Assembly (NCBI GenBank): GCA_035610835.1
Contig: CM069457.1
Span: 39,225,319-39,289,318, forward strand
Reading direction: 5' to 3'
Length of the DNA stretch: 64,000 nt
Origin: Ophiura sarsii
Lineage: Eukaryota; Echinodermata; Ophiuroidea; Amphilepidida; Ophiuridae
Below, piece by piece: positions 48,352 to 59,769 of the stretch. The translations under genes were made by a program, and so were the position numbers. Position 1 is the first letter of the stretch, and the number at the start of each line of letters is the position of its first letter. The notes under the pieces are model-generated. The model was given only the letters and a program-made list of their open reading frames with translations. It was not told the origin of the DNA and did not search any database.

Positions 48352-48788
48352 AGGCCAACAAAAAAATAGTTGTGTTGCCCTCATCCGGCCGGGTAAAAAT
48401 TCTGAGAATGTTGGCTGGGTATTTATTTTGTTTTTTAAAGATTTTGTTAAAGATTTTTTTTAAAGATTTTTTTAATTTTTGTTAAGATTTTTTTTTCAAG
48501 ATTTTTTTTTCAAGATTTTTTTTCTTCAAGATTTTTGTTCAAGATTTTTTTCTCAAGATCTTCCAATCTGTGAAAAGAGATGGGCAAGAAACCAAAATAT
48601 TTCACCATTGGGTTGAAAATACATCCAGTAAGCGTTTTCCTTAGTATCTTCACACATGTTGACTGAAATAATAGGTATAAAATCGTTGATTTGGTAAAAT
48701 TTGAAATTTAAAATAAAAAAATAAAAAACCCTGCCGGCCGTCCTTTTTAGGCTTGTGAGGGCAACACAACTTCTTCTTTTGTTGGCCT
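48352..48788. mobile_element. 437-bp MITE with TA target duplication and T-rich core
   Basis: Left end AGGCCAACAAAAAAATAGTT; the inverted right end is AGGCCAACAAAAGAAGAAGT. Both continue as GTGTTGCCCTCA. TA lies at 48350-48351 and 48789-48790. The core (about 48433-48560) is a tandem AAGATTTTTTTTC-like repeat. No coding frame. Confidence 0.8.
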
Positions 48789-48790
48789 TA

Positions 48791-49249
48791 GCATGGACAA
48801 AGGTAAGTCTTAAGTTTACAACGATACTGAGAGATGTTGTCAGTTTCTCTTATATAGCATGTATAGTATACGAGGGAGATTGTTCCATGACTGAATGATT
48901 TCTCAGAAACTATTTCTGACCCAAGACTTTGTGTGTTCTAGGAACACTCAGGCATGATGTTTGTCCCGGCCATCTCTGCACCACCACCGACACCTGGTCA
49001 CAGGCTATAGCCCATCCCCCCCCCCCCCCCCCCCCACCCCCAACCCAGCCGGCCCGTAATATATATTTCCGTAACCAAGGCTGGCATTGCGGTATACCGC
49101 ATCGTAGTTAGTGCGCGGTTCACAGAAGATTCATTGTACGCTATACATGACTTGCGCATAGTATTGTATCATACATAAGTGTAAACAAACTGGCTTTATT
49201 CCGTGAAAGTTCAAATCGATTCAAATTGTAATCGCTGTCCGCCAACACC
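48791..49249. other. No recognised gene; C20 tract at 49016-49035
   Basis: A short open frame (48929-49111) crosses the C tract and carries no domain. Confidence 0.5.
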
Positions 49250-49320
49250 TCGTGGCGTAATTGTTATAGAGCTGACGTCTCATAAACTAAAGGTATCGGG
49301 TTCGAACCTCGTTACTGCAG
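49250..49320 (+). mobile_element. tRNA-like sequence (SINE head or tRNA relic)
   Basis: GTGGCGTAATTGTTATAGAGC (A-box-like), CTCATAA in the anticodon position (Met-type CAT) and GGGTTCGAACCTC (B box) occur in tRNA order. Anticodon and acceptor stems do not pair well, so it is not an intact tRNA gene. Confidence 0.55.
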
Positions 49321-51938
49321 AATTGTGTGCAACAAATTTGTTTGACATTTTTTCAAAGTTGAAACATGTGTAAGTCCAAGTTATTTGCATTTAAATTGCA
49401 TTAGTACAACGAGTATTGGATCCACCGAAATAGTTTGCTGGGCTTGGTTACGAAACAAAAAATCGCAGCCGGTCTAAGTTATCTTGTCTGCTTTTCAAAT
49501 CAGGTTCATCAAATTGCCAAAATAATTTGTGATATCATCCCCTCAAAATTGAAAGATACAATGTTGTGCCTCACACCCTACATTATTGTCTGAGAAGAAT
49601 ATTGTTTTGCAACCCGATATAATAGTCATCATTGTCAGGAAAATCCAGACTTGTGATTTAGTCGATCGCGTGAGATGTTGAAATGTTAACTATTCTAAAT
49701 AAGAGAAATTTTGGTAATGCGAGAATTTAACCAGAAAGACCGAGAGAGGTTTATAACGGTACATCGAGGCACGTGACACCGACATCTCGAAAATATTTTG
49801 AAGTTCAAATAGGGGGAAAACCAGCTTAACGAAGTCATCTAATGATGTGGTTGAGGTACATAAATGAAATTATTTCATATTGAAAACCCACAGAATTTGT
49901 TTTTAAAAGTGGCCTATTGATGTTCTTATCAATTGAAAGGCGAATGCCCGAAAGTGAACTTTGTGCTTAAAAGGCATGCTATTGTCACGATTGTATTCTT
50001 ATATTGATACTGCCGCTTTCGAAACTTGTTGAGTACTTAATAGTACAAACAATTTAAAACGGGTTTGGAACATATCAATAACACTATGACGAATAAATAT
50101 AAATTGTAACAATTGGTGTGAACAATGGTCGCGTGTGCAATACGGTATCTTATTGAGCCTAAATAAAGCTGTCAATTTCATTTGCAAGTTGACGCATAGT
50201 GAATCATACGTTCAATCAAGGCGATGGGATCGCTCGCACAGTGCCGCCCTATAGCCCTTTCCTAAACCCGAATCGAACCTCAACCCTAACCCTACCGTAA
50301 TAATTATCATGTTACCCCTGATATTTACTCTAACCCTTACCTTAATCCTACCCCTATCTTAACACACGTACTGTCATTTACTCAGGTTATTCGCGAAAAG
50401 AACGCATTGGTTGTAACTTTCGGGGTAAGTTTCAACTATTAACACAGGTGATAAAAGTAATCTGTTACGGTGTCAAGAAAAACCCTGACTCAGTGCGAGC
50501 CAACATCTCTGAGCTATTAACAAATATATATTTGCTCTTTGTATTAACATCTGAAAATAGCAACGTGATAACTCATAATTGTCACTTTTAAAATATACGA
50601 GGGTCATTCAATAAATTCTACCTCCAACCTCATAACTTTACTATGATATTTAGATCAGTCTTATGAAACAGTCCGCAATTGTATAGTTTTGAATCTCAGC
50701 TACAAATTCGTAGTAAATGTGACTGAGTACTGGTTGTACTTTTTTGGAGCTCCAATGAAAACCGAATGTCCATTCAGTGGGACAGAAACGGATGACATTT
50801 TAAAACAAATGTCCGAAGTGCTGATCACTTGGTCAATTCTATCTACCTGATCTAAGAGGCAAAACGTAACCTACCGGTCAATTATTACCGTTCTAAACTT
50901 CAGATAATTATCTCTTTTAGAGACTATAAACAATACTAGCGACTGATTAATTAGGAAAACGATGACCTTTGATTAGCCAGAACCAGATCGGGACAACCAT
51001 TAATTTTTAAACACTCTCCAATAGGGAATCCTGCAAAAGTCTGATTTGCTTTACAAAGGAACTGAGAGATCATGTACAGGACTAAATGAATGGATGAATT
51101 CCAAGTCTCTCGTAGAGATGATGTTTTACTATTGGCTATCTGATTTGATTATTCTGATGTTTGCACGTTGAGAAAACTCATTAAAATTAAAAACAAATTC
51201 ACCTAGTATCAAACCCATCTTAAAACCCCGTCCTCCTGAGACGTTTGTATAACACTGCTACCTGAGGAAGGGGGGGGGCTAAAAAAATCCAAACCGAGAT
51301 GCAGAGTATGCTTCTTTGGGTACCATTGGTATATAGCGGGGTTTGTAAAGGATTTTATCGTTACAAACTTCACAAAACGGCCATTTCTGGCACACATATT
51401 GGTATGGATATAAGATACAAGAATTTCTCAAGACGCAAAAATGTTGACCCATAATTCGGCTAAAATTTGCATTTTGGGGGAAAAAAGTCATTTTTAAAGA
51501 TTTTACTCTATATGATCTACAAAGTAACTCCCTGCATGCACAAACAATTTTGAAATTCGTAGACAGTTTAGTAATTAAGAAATTATCAAATTTCCATGGT
51601 CAAAAACAGTACAAATAATAGCAGAATCACCTCTTAAACTAGTCCTATCTCGGTTTCATATTGCAAATGCTAACGAGTAAATTAATGCATAAATTATATT
51701 TCAAGACTTCACATTTATGTATACAATCATGCCGTAATTAAGTGTTAGAGACATTGCTCATGTGAGTAGGACTCGCATATGACGCAGAACAATCTTTAAC
51801 GACATAATAATAATTCCTTGAGCTTGAATTTGGGATCTGATAGATGCAGCGGCAGAGTTCCGAGCAAGGTAGCTTTGCCTTTGCACATTTGCAAAAGATG
51901 CAACCGCGTTCGCTCCTGCATCCGCACTATACTAGGTA
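49321..51938. other. No recognised gene; possible mariner end
   Basis: At about 50596 TACGAGGGTCATTCAATAAA resembles the end of a mariner-like element, but no second end is seen. A telomere-like CCCTAACCCTA stretch occurs briefly near 50280-50300 (too short to be meaningful). Otherwise AT-rich. Confidence 0.4.
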
Positions 51939-52214
51939 AGCTCATTATGTTCCCATCCCTTAACACTTTTGGACCGGTGATTTGACATATCACCGGTAAT
52001 AAATCTTCTAAGGATGTGTCTATTTCCCACTATGTGGTCCAATTAAAAGACTGGAAAGGACATATAAATATGCCCCAAAGGTATAAACTAACCTTCATAA
52101 CCCTGAAAATAGACCACATAGTTAGCGGTTGACAAAATCTTCGATGATTTATTACCGGCGAAATGTCAAATCACTGGTCCAAAAGTGTTAAGGGATGGAA
52201 ACATAATGCTCTAA
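51939..52214. mobile_element. Foldback element with TTAACACTTTTGGACC arms
   Basis: 51940-52010 and 52135-52214 are inverted repeats, including CCCTTAACACTTTTGGACC and the mirrored GGTCCAAAAGTGTTAAGGG. A second inner pair, CTATGTGGTC and GACCACATAG, extends the fold. The repeat continues outside the TTAA, so the true ends may be near ATTATGTT(C/T)CCATCC. No coding frame. Confidence 0.7.
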
Positions 52215-52329
52215 TCAAGCCTTGGCATTTTTGGGTCAGGTTATCCACACTGTGTCTAGCGCATGTTCTTGAAGGTCCATCTCACACCTTAAAAGCAGTT
52301 GGTCTAGGGTAATTTACATCCTGACATGC

Positions 52330-52780
52330 GATGCGATACTGCCTTGGTATACAAATCGTCTTACGTTCTGTCATTGTTGTACATTTTTATACATGTATAT
52401 ACAACTGCTTTCCCGTGTGTGATGTTAATCTCTTTGTATCCGGAAACGATTCCCCACGAACTATCTCTGAAAGGAGTGAAAATAGTTCCTGCTTGTTGTT
52501 TGAATTTCGAAGGAAATCTTTCCACTCTGCTGGTGCCTTGGTTCTTCGGCTCCCTCTCTTTTCTCTGGCTGATTCCTTGATACTGGCTGCGATGAATCCA
52601 ATACGATATCAATCCGTCTGGTTTGATGAAGCTCACGCTTAATGTAAGCTATAAATGCCTGACCATAGGCAGCAAATGTAGGGGCTTCAGGCAAGTTTCT
52701 TACATTACCTTTCAGAATAAACATTTCTACTTGCAGTTTGTGGTACAAAAATGTATTATATAACTGCCTGGTGTTAAACA
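52330..52780 (-). pseudogene. Decayed copy of an uncharacterised, repeat-associated invertebrate protein family
   Basis: Minus strand. The frames read PEAPTFAAYGQAFIAYIKRE, RRIDIVLDS, then after a frameshift ESAREKRGSRRTKAP, EWKDFLRNSNNKQELFSLLS and SHTGKQLYIH. I know this order (D.V.D.Y...S.K...REKRG, then P.NW..FLR...NK.ELF.FL) from many predicted proteins of unknown function in cnidarian, lancelet and mollusc genomes, usually in multiple copies. At least two frame changes are needed, so this copy is dead. The function of the family is not known to me. Confidence 0.7.
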
Positions 52781-52839
52781 AAATCTTCGAAAGCAGAATC
52801 AAATTTGTCATGGTTTTCCCCCAAAACCTGGATAGCAAT

Positions 52840-53890
52840 TACTTGATTTTTTTAAACTTGAATAATGACACTACACGTGTTAATGAACCTTTTCATAATA
52901 AATCCGATTACTAGTCCGTCATTATATTAACAATACACAAATGATGACCATAACAATTTGTTTTAAAATGGTCGATTTTCCCCCTTAAAATGAAGACATA
53001 TACATTACATCTAAAAATATGATACTTTAGACATTTTGAATCGCATTTTTTTGTGTAATTTGTCGTAATCGGATGTTTGCCTTGTGAACTAAAGCAGTAT
53101 GCAGATTGCTCAATGTCATTTTACGATTAGAACAATAAAAATGTAAAAAAACATATATTTTGGCTTAAAATATGTTTTCATATAAAAATGTTATATAACA
53201 ATGAACGTAATTTTTGCGTTTTGAGATTTTATTGCACTTTACATATACACAAATACTTGTACAACACTTGGGTGATTGAAACTTATTATTTCATGTATTT
53301 TTAAGAATAATATAGTTTTTCTTTATAACTGATTATTTATCAATTATACATTTTCAATTTATTGTTCCAAAAGTTACGAAACATAACCAAAAAATGATTG
53401 GTTTATTTATTCTGTAACCTCTATTACACGTTAATGTCTGTAAGAAAATTCGGGCTTAAAAATGTGTTTATTATGTAAAAACACCATAAAAAATGAAATA
53501 TTTAAATTTTAAAAAATCAAAACAATCCAATATTTACGTTTTTTAACCTTTTTGACCTCTTTTGGCATTGATAACACCCAATTTATTGTAATCAAAAAAA
53601 ATTCTGAAGCCTTATCTGTAAAATAAAGCCACTTCAGAAGTTAAATGATGTCTGAAACTACCTCAAAACATGAAATAAGAAAGAAAAAGTGAGTTTTTCA
53701 CCTAAAAACACACATTTTTGGCTTAAAACAATGTCTGAGTATCAAACAATTCCGTTTTCTTTGGTTTCCAATTAAACCTACAACATGTTACAACATTTCC
53801 ACAGTTTTAAGAAGCGATAAACAAGTTGGCACCGGCCCCCCTGGATTCCCCTCTGGGTACGCCACTGGTTTGCAGGTTTAGATCACTACA
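52840..53890. other. No recognised gene; hAT-like end remnant near 53865
   Basis: AT-rich. GGTACGCCACTG (about 53856-53868) is the right-end motif of the CAGTGGCG element family without a visible left end. Confidence 0.45.
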
Positions 53891-54493
53891 TTAACACTTT
53901 CCACGCGGCTATTAGTTTTACCATTATACAAAACAGATTTTCAGAAACCTTTCCCAACTTTCAAATTCTATCTTAAGGATTACTGAACCAATGCTAGGCA
54001 TGCTTGTACTTAAAGGTATATTATGTAATCTTTTCCAGGAGACGCCCTCAATCCTCAAAATTAAATTGGAAGCAGATTTTCTTGCAGATTTACTTTTCTG
54101 ATCATAAATCATAAATATATTCCAAGTTACAGAGCGATACGATTCCTAATAACCTCAAAATCATAGTTTTAGAGTGAATTTAGAGTAAAATTTGAAGAAA
54201 AAAATAGATTGTACCGCTCGGTACAATCTATTTTCAAACCATGATTTAGAAGTAATTAGGAATCGTATCGATCTGTAACTTAGAAGATCTTTATGATTTA
54301 TGATCAAAAATGTAAATCTGCAAGAAAATCTGCTTTCATAGTAAAAATCAATGATAGAGGGCGCTACTTGGAAAAGATCACATAATATGCCTTTAATTCA
54401 ATGCATTTCTCATGGAGATGAAATGCAATAATTGTGACGTTTGTTACATTTTGGAATGTCTTCTGCAGACGCCCGCTACGTGGAAAGTGTTAA
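53891..54493. mobile_element. piggyBac-type MITE (TTAA, CACTTTCCACG ends), interrupted
   Basis: TTAACACTTTCCACGCGGC on the left and GTAGCGGGCG-side CTACGTGGAAAGTGTTAA on the right, bounded by TTAA at 53891 and 54490. Its body matches the copies at 57731 and 55591 (GCATTTCTCATGG, GGAATGTCKTCTGCAGACG), but it carries a foldback insertion at 54010-54396. TTAA targets are the mark of piggyBac transposition; the assignment is inferred from that alone. Confidence 0.8.
54010..54396. mobile_element. TTAA-flanked foldback element nested in the MITE
   Basis: TTAAAGGTATATTATGTAAT on the left and the inverse of TTAAAGGCATATTATGTGAT on the right. The arms run almost to the centre (palindrome ATTGTACCGCTCGGTACAAT near 54211), sharing GCAGATTTTCTTGCAGATTT and AGTTACAGAGCGATACG. 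The sister MITE at 57731 reads GTACTTATTTCAATGC at this point, an empty site. Another copy is at 61520-61840. Confidence 0.85.
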
Positions 54494-55167
54494 TAAAAAA
54501 CAAAAACAGTGGAGGAGAAACTAGATGTTTCAACTGAGTGGTAAGTCCTATTATGCTTTATAAACAAATATTTATCCATTAACAACTGATTAGTATGTTA
54601 TTAAATTAAGTACATTGAATACATTATAATTATTATTTTGTAGCATTCACATCCGATTTTAGCACGTCTGGCAGAATTGAACAAATTAAAGTCGGCCAAC
54701 CTAGACGATTGAATTGACTTAGTCATTGCCCACTCATCTGTTGTATTTAACCCTTAGGGCAAAGAAATATCTTTACAATTGTATAAATGACGCCCAGGTA
54801 CAACAACAGCCAAATATTTTCCCGTTTAATTCTTTGTAAATACTAAAAATGATCAATCAAGGTCACTTTATAGTTTGAAGACAAGGGAGCTATTGCCTCG
54901 CGTAGGAGTAACCATTAGTAATCGCAATGCCTGCTAACTATAATAATGGATAGCTGCCTTGGGGCAAAAATGATATGCCTACGCACTTCAATGAACTTAA
55001 TAATAAAAAGTGAACTTGACGTGTGTAATCACTATAGTAAGTCCTGCGATACTACAAACATGAAAGGTATTCGCCTAGGAACACACGTGTAAACACTACC
55101 ATCCTAACGGTTATAACGTGTAAACACTATCATCCTAACGGTTATAATATACCAGGAATAAATCAAT
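54494..55167. other. Upstream flank of the putative SEA gene
   Basis: AT-rich. Just before the first exon, CGTGTAAACACTAYCATCCT with ACGGTTATAA is duplicated in tandem (about 55086-55149). No TATA box or other promoter element can be assigned with confidence. Confidence 0.4.
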
Positions 55168-55191
55168 ATGGAAGAAGACGATTTTAAGAGA
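55168..55191 (+). CDS. SEA-domain membrane protein, putative exon 1
   Basis: ATG at 55168 begins M-E-E-D-D-F-K-R and ends in phase 0 at the strong donor AGA|GTAAGT. This phase fits the next exon at 58826. The exon is very short and the assignment rests on the donor, the phase and the start codon, so another first exon in the 3.6-kb intron is possible. Confidence 0.45.
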
Positions 55192-55590
55192 GTAAGTACC
55201 AATTATTTATAATTAAGATCAAAATAAAACACTGAACTTATATCAAAGTGCATGATTGTACCTTTTAAACCATTCTACTGTAACCAAATCATGTATTTTT
55301 AGATCAGTGGTTTATCGCATTAGTTATGGTACACTGTCATGTCATTTGACAATGAGCCTAGTATTTTTCCTGTACAAGGGGGAGGGTTAGTCAACTATAG
55401 ATTCGCGCTATATAGCACGTTTTATTTGATTTTTGTTCAGACGGCCACTTACACATGTTCCAGATAATGTTACAGTTATAATGTAACGTCGCTGTAAATA
55501 CAGTGTTTAGAAAACGGAGACAAGATTAGTGTTTGAGTTGTTGATTATTAGTAAGTGGTTATACTAAACATTGAACTACCAAAAAAATGT

Positions 55591-55796
55591 TTACGCTTTC
55601 CATGCGGCAGTCGTCTGCAGACGACAGTTTCAAAATTTCACAAAATGTTTCAAAAAGGTCAACATTATTGAATTCCGTCACCATATCTGGAATCATCATG
55701 AGAAATGCATTAAAATAAGCACAAACATGCCTAGCATTTGTTCAGTAATTCTTAAATCTGTTTTGTTAAAACTAGTAGCCGCGTGGAAAGTGTTAA
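55591..55796. mobile_element. piggyBac-type MITE, intact-size copy
   Basis: TTACGCTTTCCATGCGGC on the left and GCCGCGTGGAAAGTGTTAA on the right, 206 bp. It is oriented opposite to the copy at 53891 and lies in intron 1 of the putative SEA gene. The empty insertion point of the foldback element is also visible here (GCATTAAAATAAGCAC). Confidence 0.75.
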
Positions 55797-55931
55797 CGCC
55801 AACTTGTTGGTAACATAAAGCTTGTGTGTTTGTCTTTTTAAGATTGCTAAAACGTAATTTTTTTCTTTCTTTTTTTAAACTTATTCTAAAGGCAGTCAAT
55901 AAGCACTTTTGAGAGTAAATTGAGTTTGAAC

Positions 55932-56253
55932 CCCGGGAGGGGGTTACTTTCGCCAAAATCGTACGTGGATATGCCTGCCGGACTACGAAAATGTGACTTT
56001 CCCTATACCTATTTTTTTGGCCAATTTCCCACCCATCAATAGCCTATACCAATTTTGTTAGAAAAAAACCCAATTTTGCACAAATTGAGTGCTTTTTACA
56101 AAATATGCCTCAAAATACACCCAATTTATGCCAATTGGGCGCTTTGGTCTGTGATGAAAACCACCCCATCGCTATACCAATTTTGGCAAAAAAGCACCCC
56201 AAAAGGCAGGCACATAATTACGTATACCATATCAATGTGAGAACCCCCCCGGG
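55932..56253. mobile_element. hAT-like MITE with CCCGGG ends
   Basis: Left end CCCGGGAGGGGGTT; the inverted right end is CCCGGGGGGGTTC. Flanks GTTTGAAC (55924-55931) and ATTTGAAC (56254-56261) match at 7 of 8 positions, as for an 8-bp target duplication. The interior has repeated CCAATTTTG and CACCCC phrases and no coding frame. Confidence 0.65.
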
Positions 56254-56261
56254 ATTTGAAC

Positions 56262-57730
56262 ACCGTCTCATTCCGGATTCATATGTCCTTATTCCGAAGT
56301 CTACTTTTAAAAGCACTTAAACATGTTAAAGGCAAAGGTCCACTATGGTCAGTTCACCTGTCTTACACCTGTTAATTTGGTGACCGATGAAATAGAGTTA
56401 AGCTGGAGAAATCTCAACCTTGAGATATTCCAAAGGGATCTGACTGGTAAGAGTGGACATACTGTAAATACATTGTTTCTATAAACGGAAACAAGATTGG
56501 AGTTCCGGCAGTTTAATGTTTAGCGTGTAAACACTTTCTAATAGTCTATAAGTCAGGGGTGGAGAGAAGAAAAAAAGAAGAACAAAATCAATATATTTTT
56601 CATCATCACAAAAAACAACTAGCTGCTTAGCATTTATCGGCACAAATAATGTTCCTCAACGTCGTGCGTAGGTCTATTTTCCCCAATAATTGTCATCTGT
56701 ACAGTATTGAGATTACGTTTTTGTGAAGATAGATTATTAAGCCCACACACACCTATACCTACTTGAAAGACTTCGGAATCAAAGGTTTGAAATCAACAGC
56801 AGATCATTGCTAGAAAATTTGGTTGGGTGCGGCCCAGTTAATTGTTCACTCCTTATATCTGGCCCACAAAGGTTGCCCACCCCTGGTCTAAGCTCTAAGT
56901 ATTAAGTGCTTTAACGTCGAAGCACATTTCACAGTGTACGTGCACATGTTGCATGTGATCCAATACCGTAGATTATTTCGTCAAAGATAGGTCATGGGCC
57001 GGCGGCTTAACGTATTCCACGATATTTCCTAAAGTATGCATTTTCGATCTACATGGCTTCCGTATATGAGTTTTATAGATGTCCCGAGCTCATTCAAACC
57101 TGATAAAGAAGAATTTCCTTACCAGACGAGATCAACAACGCAAAATTCATCGATACCTTTGAAATGACACAATTCTTCTCCTCCTTGATGACTTTGTAGC
57201 TTTTAAATTCGTCTTATCCTTGTAAATTTGTGTCCTTTTTGACCTGTTCCAATTAAAAGTTGTCAATGTTCCAAAAACATCAAAAATGCGTACTACCCTT
57301 TTATAATATATAATGGCAATAATACTAGTAAATGGCAATAATACTAGTAAACGTCATATTTATTTTGCTGTTTATCTTCTGTATTCCCCTGTTCAATATC
57401 TTCTTACGCATACTGCAAGTCTACCGAACTCTGCAGCATTAGATCGCCCTTTCGTCCCTTTCAATGGGAACAACCTGTGATGAGATGAGCTTGCTCATTA
57501 ACCCCCTGAGAACTACCGGCCGATTGGTCAGAAAGATAGATACATGATTTATTGCACCAATCAGATGCATTTTTACAATAGTTGTATCCCTGATAAAGAT
57601 TGGAGTGAAATATTTTACAAGCTGCATTTTAATTGGCTATTCATATGAGTACATCTTGTAATAAACCAATCAGAACCACTGTAAGATAGACAGGTAGACC
57701 CCAGGAGGTTAAGCTAACCCTATTAAAACT
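56262..57730. other. Intron sequence of the putative SEA gene; nothing recognised
   Basis: A 20-bp direct duplication (AATGGCAATAATACTAGTAA) lies near 57312-57351. Otherwise AT-rich without features. Confidence 0.4.
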
Positions 57731-57962
57731 TTAACACTTTCCATGCGGCTATTAGTTTTGCCATATACAAACCAAATTGTTCAGAAACCTTTTCCAACTT
57801 TCAAAGTCTTATCTCAAGAATTACTGATTAACCAGTATTATGCATGTCTGTACTTATTTCAATGCATTTCTCATGGATATTTCAAATATGGCAATGAAAT
57901 ACATTAATTTTGACATTTTTGAATCATTTTGTGAAATTATGGAATGTCGTCTACAGCCGTTC
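57731..57962. mobile_element. piggyBac-type MITE, right end degraded
   Basis: Starts TTAACACTTTCCATGCGGCT and runs parallel to 53891-54493 without the foldback insert, to GGAATGTCGTCTACAGCCG. The final inverted repeat and TTAA are lost. Confidence 0.75.
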
Positions 57963-58825
57963 ATAAATTCACTAATAAATAACTTTGTTGTGCAAAAAGG
58001 AAGAGTCTGGCAGTGTCGTAACCAGAATATGGGCGTAAGTGGATTTGCCATTGGCAATTTATCGCCAAAAGATAATGATGAAAAATGCCCGAGAAACGTA
58101 ATAGGAGTATTTTGAACAATATACCTACAACAATCTGTTACAGTAAAATATTTTCATTATTTAAACCCCAAAGTGGTTGAAGTTTTTAAAATAATCATTT
58201 TCGATTTACCTTCACACCCCTTTATGATTTTGCCTTTTTTCGGCATCACATCACAGCTGATTTGCTGACTGCACTACTGTGCATTAGACTTTTTGTAGTC
58301 TGTAGTAGACAAGGGGCAGTCTCTACGATATTTCCATTGGTCAAGGGGCAGTCCTTTAAAGGTTCTATTAGAGCCAAATGTATAGTATGCCAGTGGCAAC
58401 CTACGTGTAGAGCTCTTTTCAGAGCCACCATCTCTGTTCAATGGAAAAGCGGCAATTAATCTGAACGGCTCTTTTCAGAGCCACTAATCTTTCACAAGTA
58501 GGAAAGGGCACCTACTCTCAAATCATCGGGCATGGGGCAGCCCAAATGAGCTAATCCTGACAGATTAAAACTTGTCCTACGGCGAAATCGTTAAACTCTT
58601 TACTTATATTATGAATACCCGTCATAAAAACCTATCTCACAATTTGATTTGCTGACTGTCCATCGGACAAGGGAAACGCCGGACCCTCTTCTGGCTACGC
58701 CACTGGAGGCCTCTACACTAGGCACCTTATAAATATATAGGCTACCTGTCTGTAGTGTTGGTCATAATTCAAGAAATACATTATATTTGTTCCATTTCTA
58801 TTCACATTTTTCTCAATTCCAACAG

Positions 58826-58988
58826 TGGACAACAGGTCGTCACGAAGATCCACCGTCGTATAAAACAACAAGCACCCATGGCGCTAAGTACTATTGCTAC
58901 ACGTGTATTATAGCTACATTATGTGTCCTTATAGTGGTGGTACTATGTGGTGCTGGAGTTTTCTATTGGTATATATTTGAATATAGGG
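58826..58988 (+). CDS. SEA-domain membrane protein, exon 2 (cytoplasmic tail and transmembrane helix)
   Basis: Acceptor TTTTTCTCAATTCCAACAG| at 58825 and donor AGGG|GTAAGC at 58989. The 163-nt exon starts in phase 0 and ends in phase 1. It encodes WTTGRHEDPPSYKTTSTHGA, a PPSY motif of the PPxY type bound by WW domains, then a hydrophobic helix (CIIATLCVLIVVVLCGAGVF) flanked by Cys and Tyr. With exon 4 predicted extracellular, the protein is type II: N-terminus inside, one membrane pass. Cys residues next to the helix could be acylated. It is the best-supported exon of the four. Confidence 0.68.
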
Positions 58989-59436
58989 GTAAGCATTTAT
59001 GATGCATGTTACAGACATTAAAATTCATATTTTTGCCAAACAATGCTGTTTGGTGATATAGAAATAGTTCCCTGATTGGATCCAAACAAATATTCAAGGT
59101 ATCACTCCGACTTTATCACGCCAATTTGACCCGATCTAAACCTCAACCTACCAACAAACAATCTATATAATTTATGTACGGGCGTTAATGTTACCAATGT
59201 TTAAGAATTCTGATGCCACATACCATGTTCCGACATTCACGACCCAAAATGGTGTAACGTATATTAAATGATACTTTCCTCCCTATATAACTAGTTGTAA
59301 TTTGACAATAATTCTAATCTAACGTGTAATACATGTATATGGTAATCTTGTAAATTGAAAACGCATAGAGCCCTATACTCTTGCTAAATGCCTGTTCATA
59401 GCTAATAATTCAATTATTAACGAATTATTTTTACAG

Positions 59437-59463
59437 ATTCATCTTTAATGCCAACTTATATAG
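59437..59463 (+). CDS. SEA-domain membrane protein, exon 3 (27-nt micro-exon)
   Basis: Acceptor GAATTATTTTTACAG| and perfect donor TATAG|GTAAGT. The exon is 27 nt, phase 1 in and phase 1 out, adding D-S-S-L-M-P-T-Y-I after the membrane helix. Being symmetric, it could be skipped without a frame change. Confidence 0.55.
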
Positions 59464-59539
59464 GTAAGTCAACCTTTATCATGTCGTATAGGGAAATTCA
59501 TGTTGGTATTATATTAACCCTAACCATCCTACACACTAT

Positions 59540-59635
59540 AAATCCCTACGCTACTAGCAAATACCACGCGCAAATCCCTACGCTACTAGCAAATACCACG
59601 CGCAAATCCCTACGCTTCTAGCAAATACCACGCGC
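59540..59635. repeat. 32-bp tandem repeat, three copies
   Basis: AAATCCCTACGCTACTAGCA plus AATACCACGCGC, repeated three times almost exactly, inside intron 3 of the putative SEA gene. Confidence 0.93.
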
Positions 59636-59769
59636 TCGCACGGTCTGTCTCGTGTCACGCACGACCCGGCAGCGAATTTATTAATCGTACACACTCACTG
59701 CATAAATGTATTGCTGTACAATGTACATGTGCTATGCGCTTTACTCCGTCAGGTATCAAATGTTATTTA

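Noticed and set aside
50275..50300. CCCTAACCCTA resembling telomere repeat
   Set aside because: Only two units within a degenerate stretch; chance is the simplest explanation.
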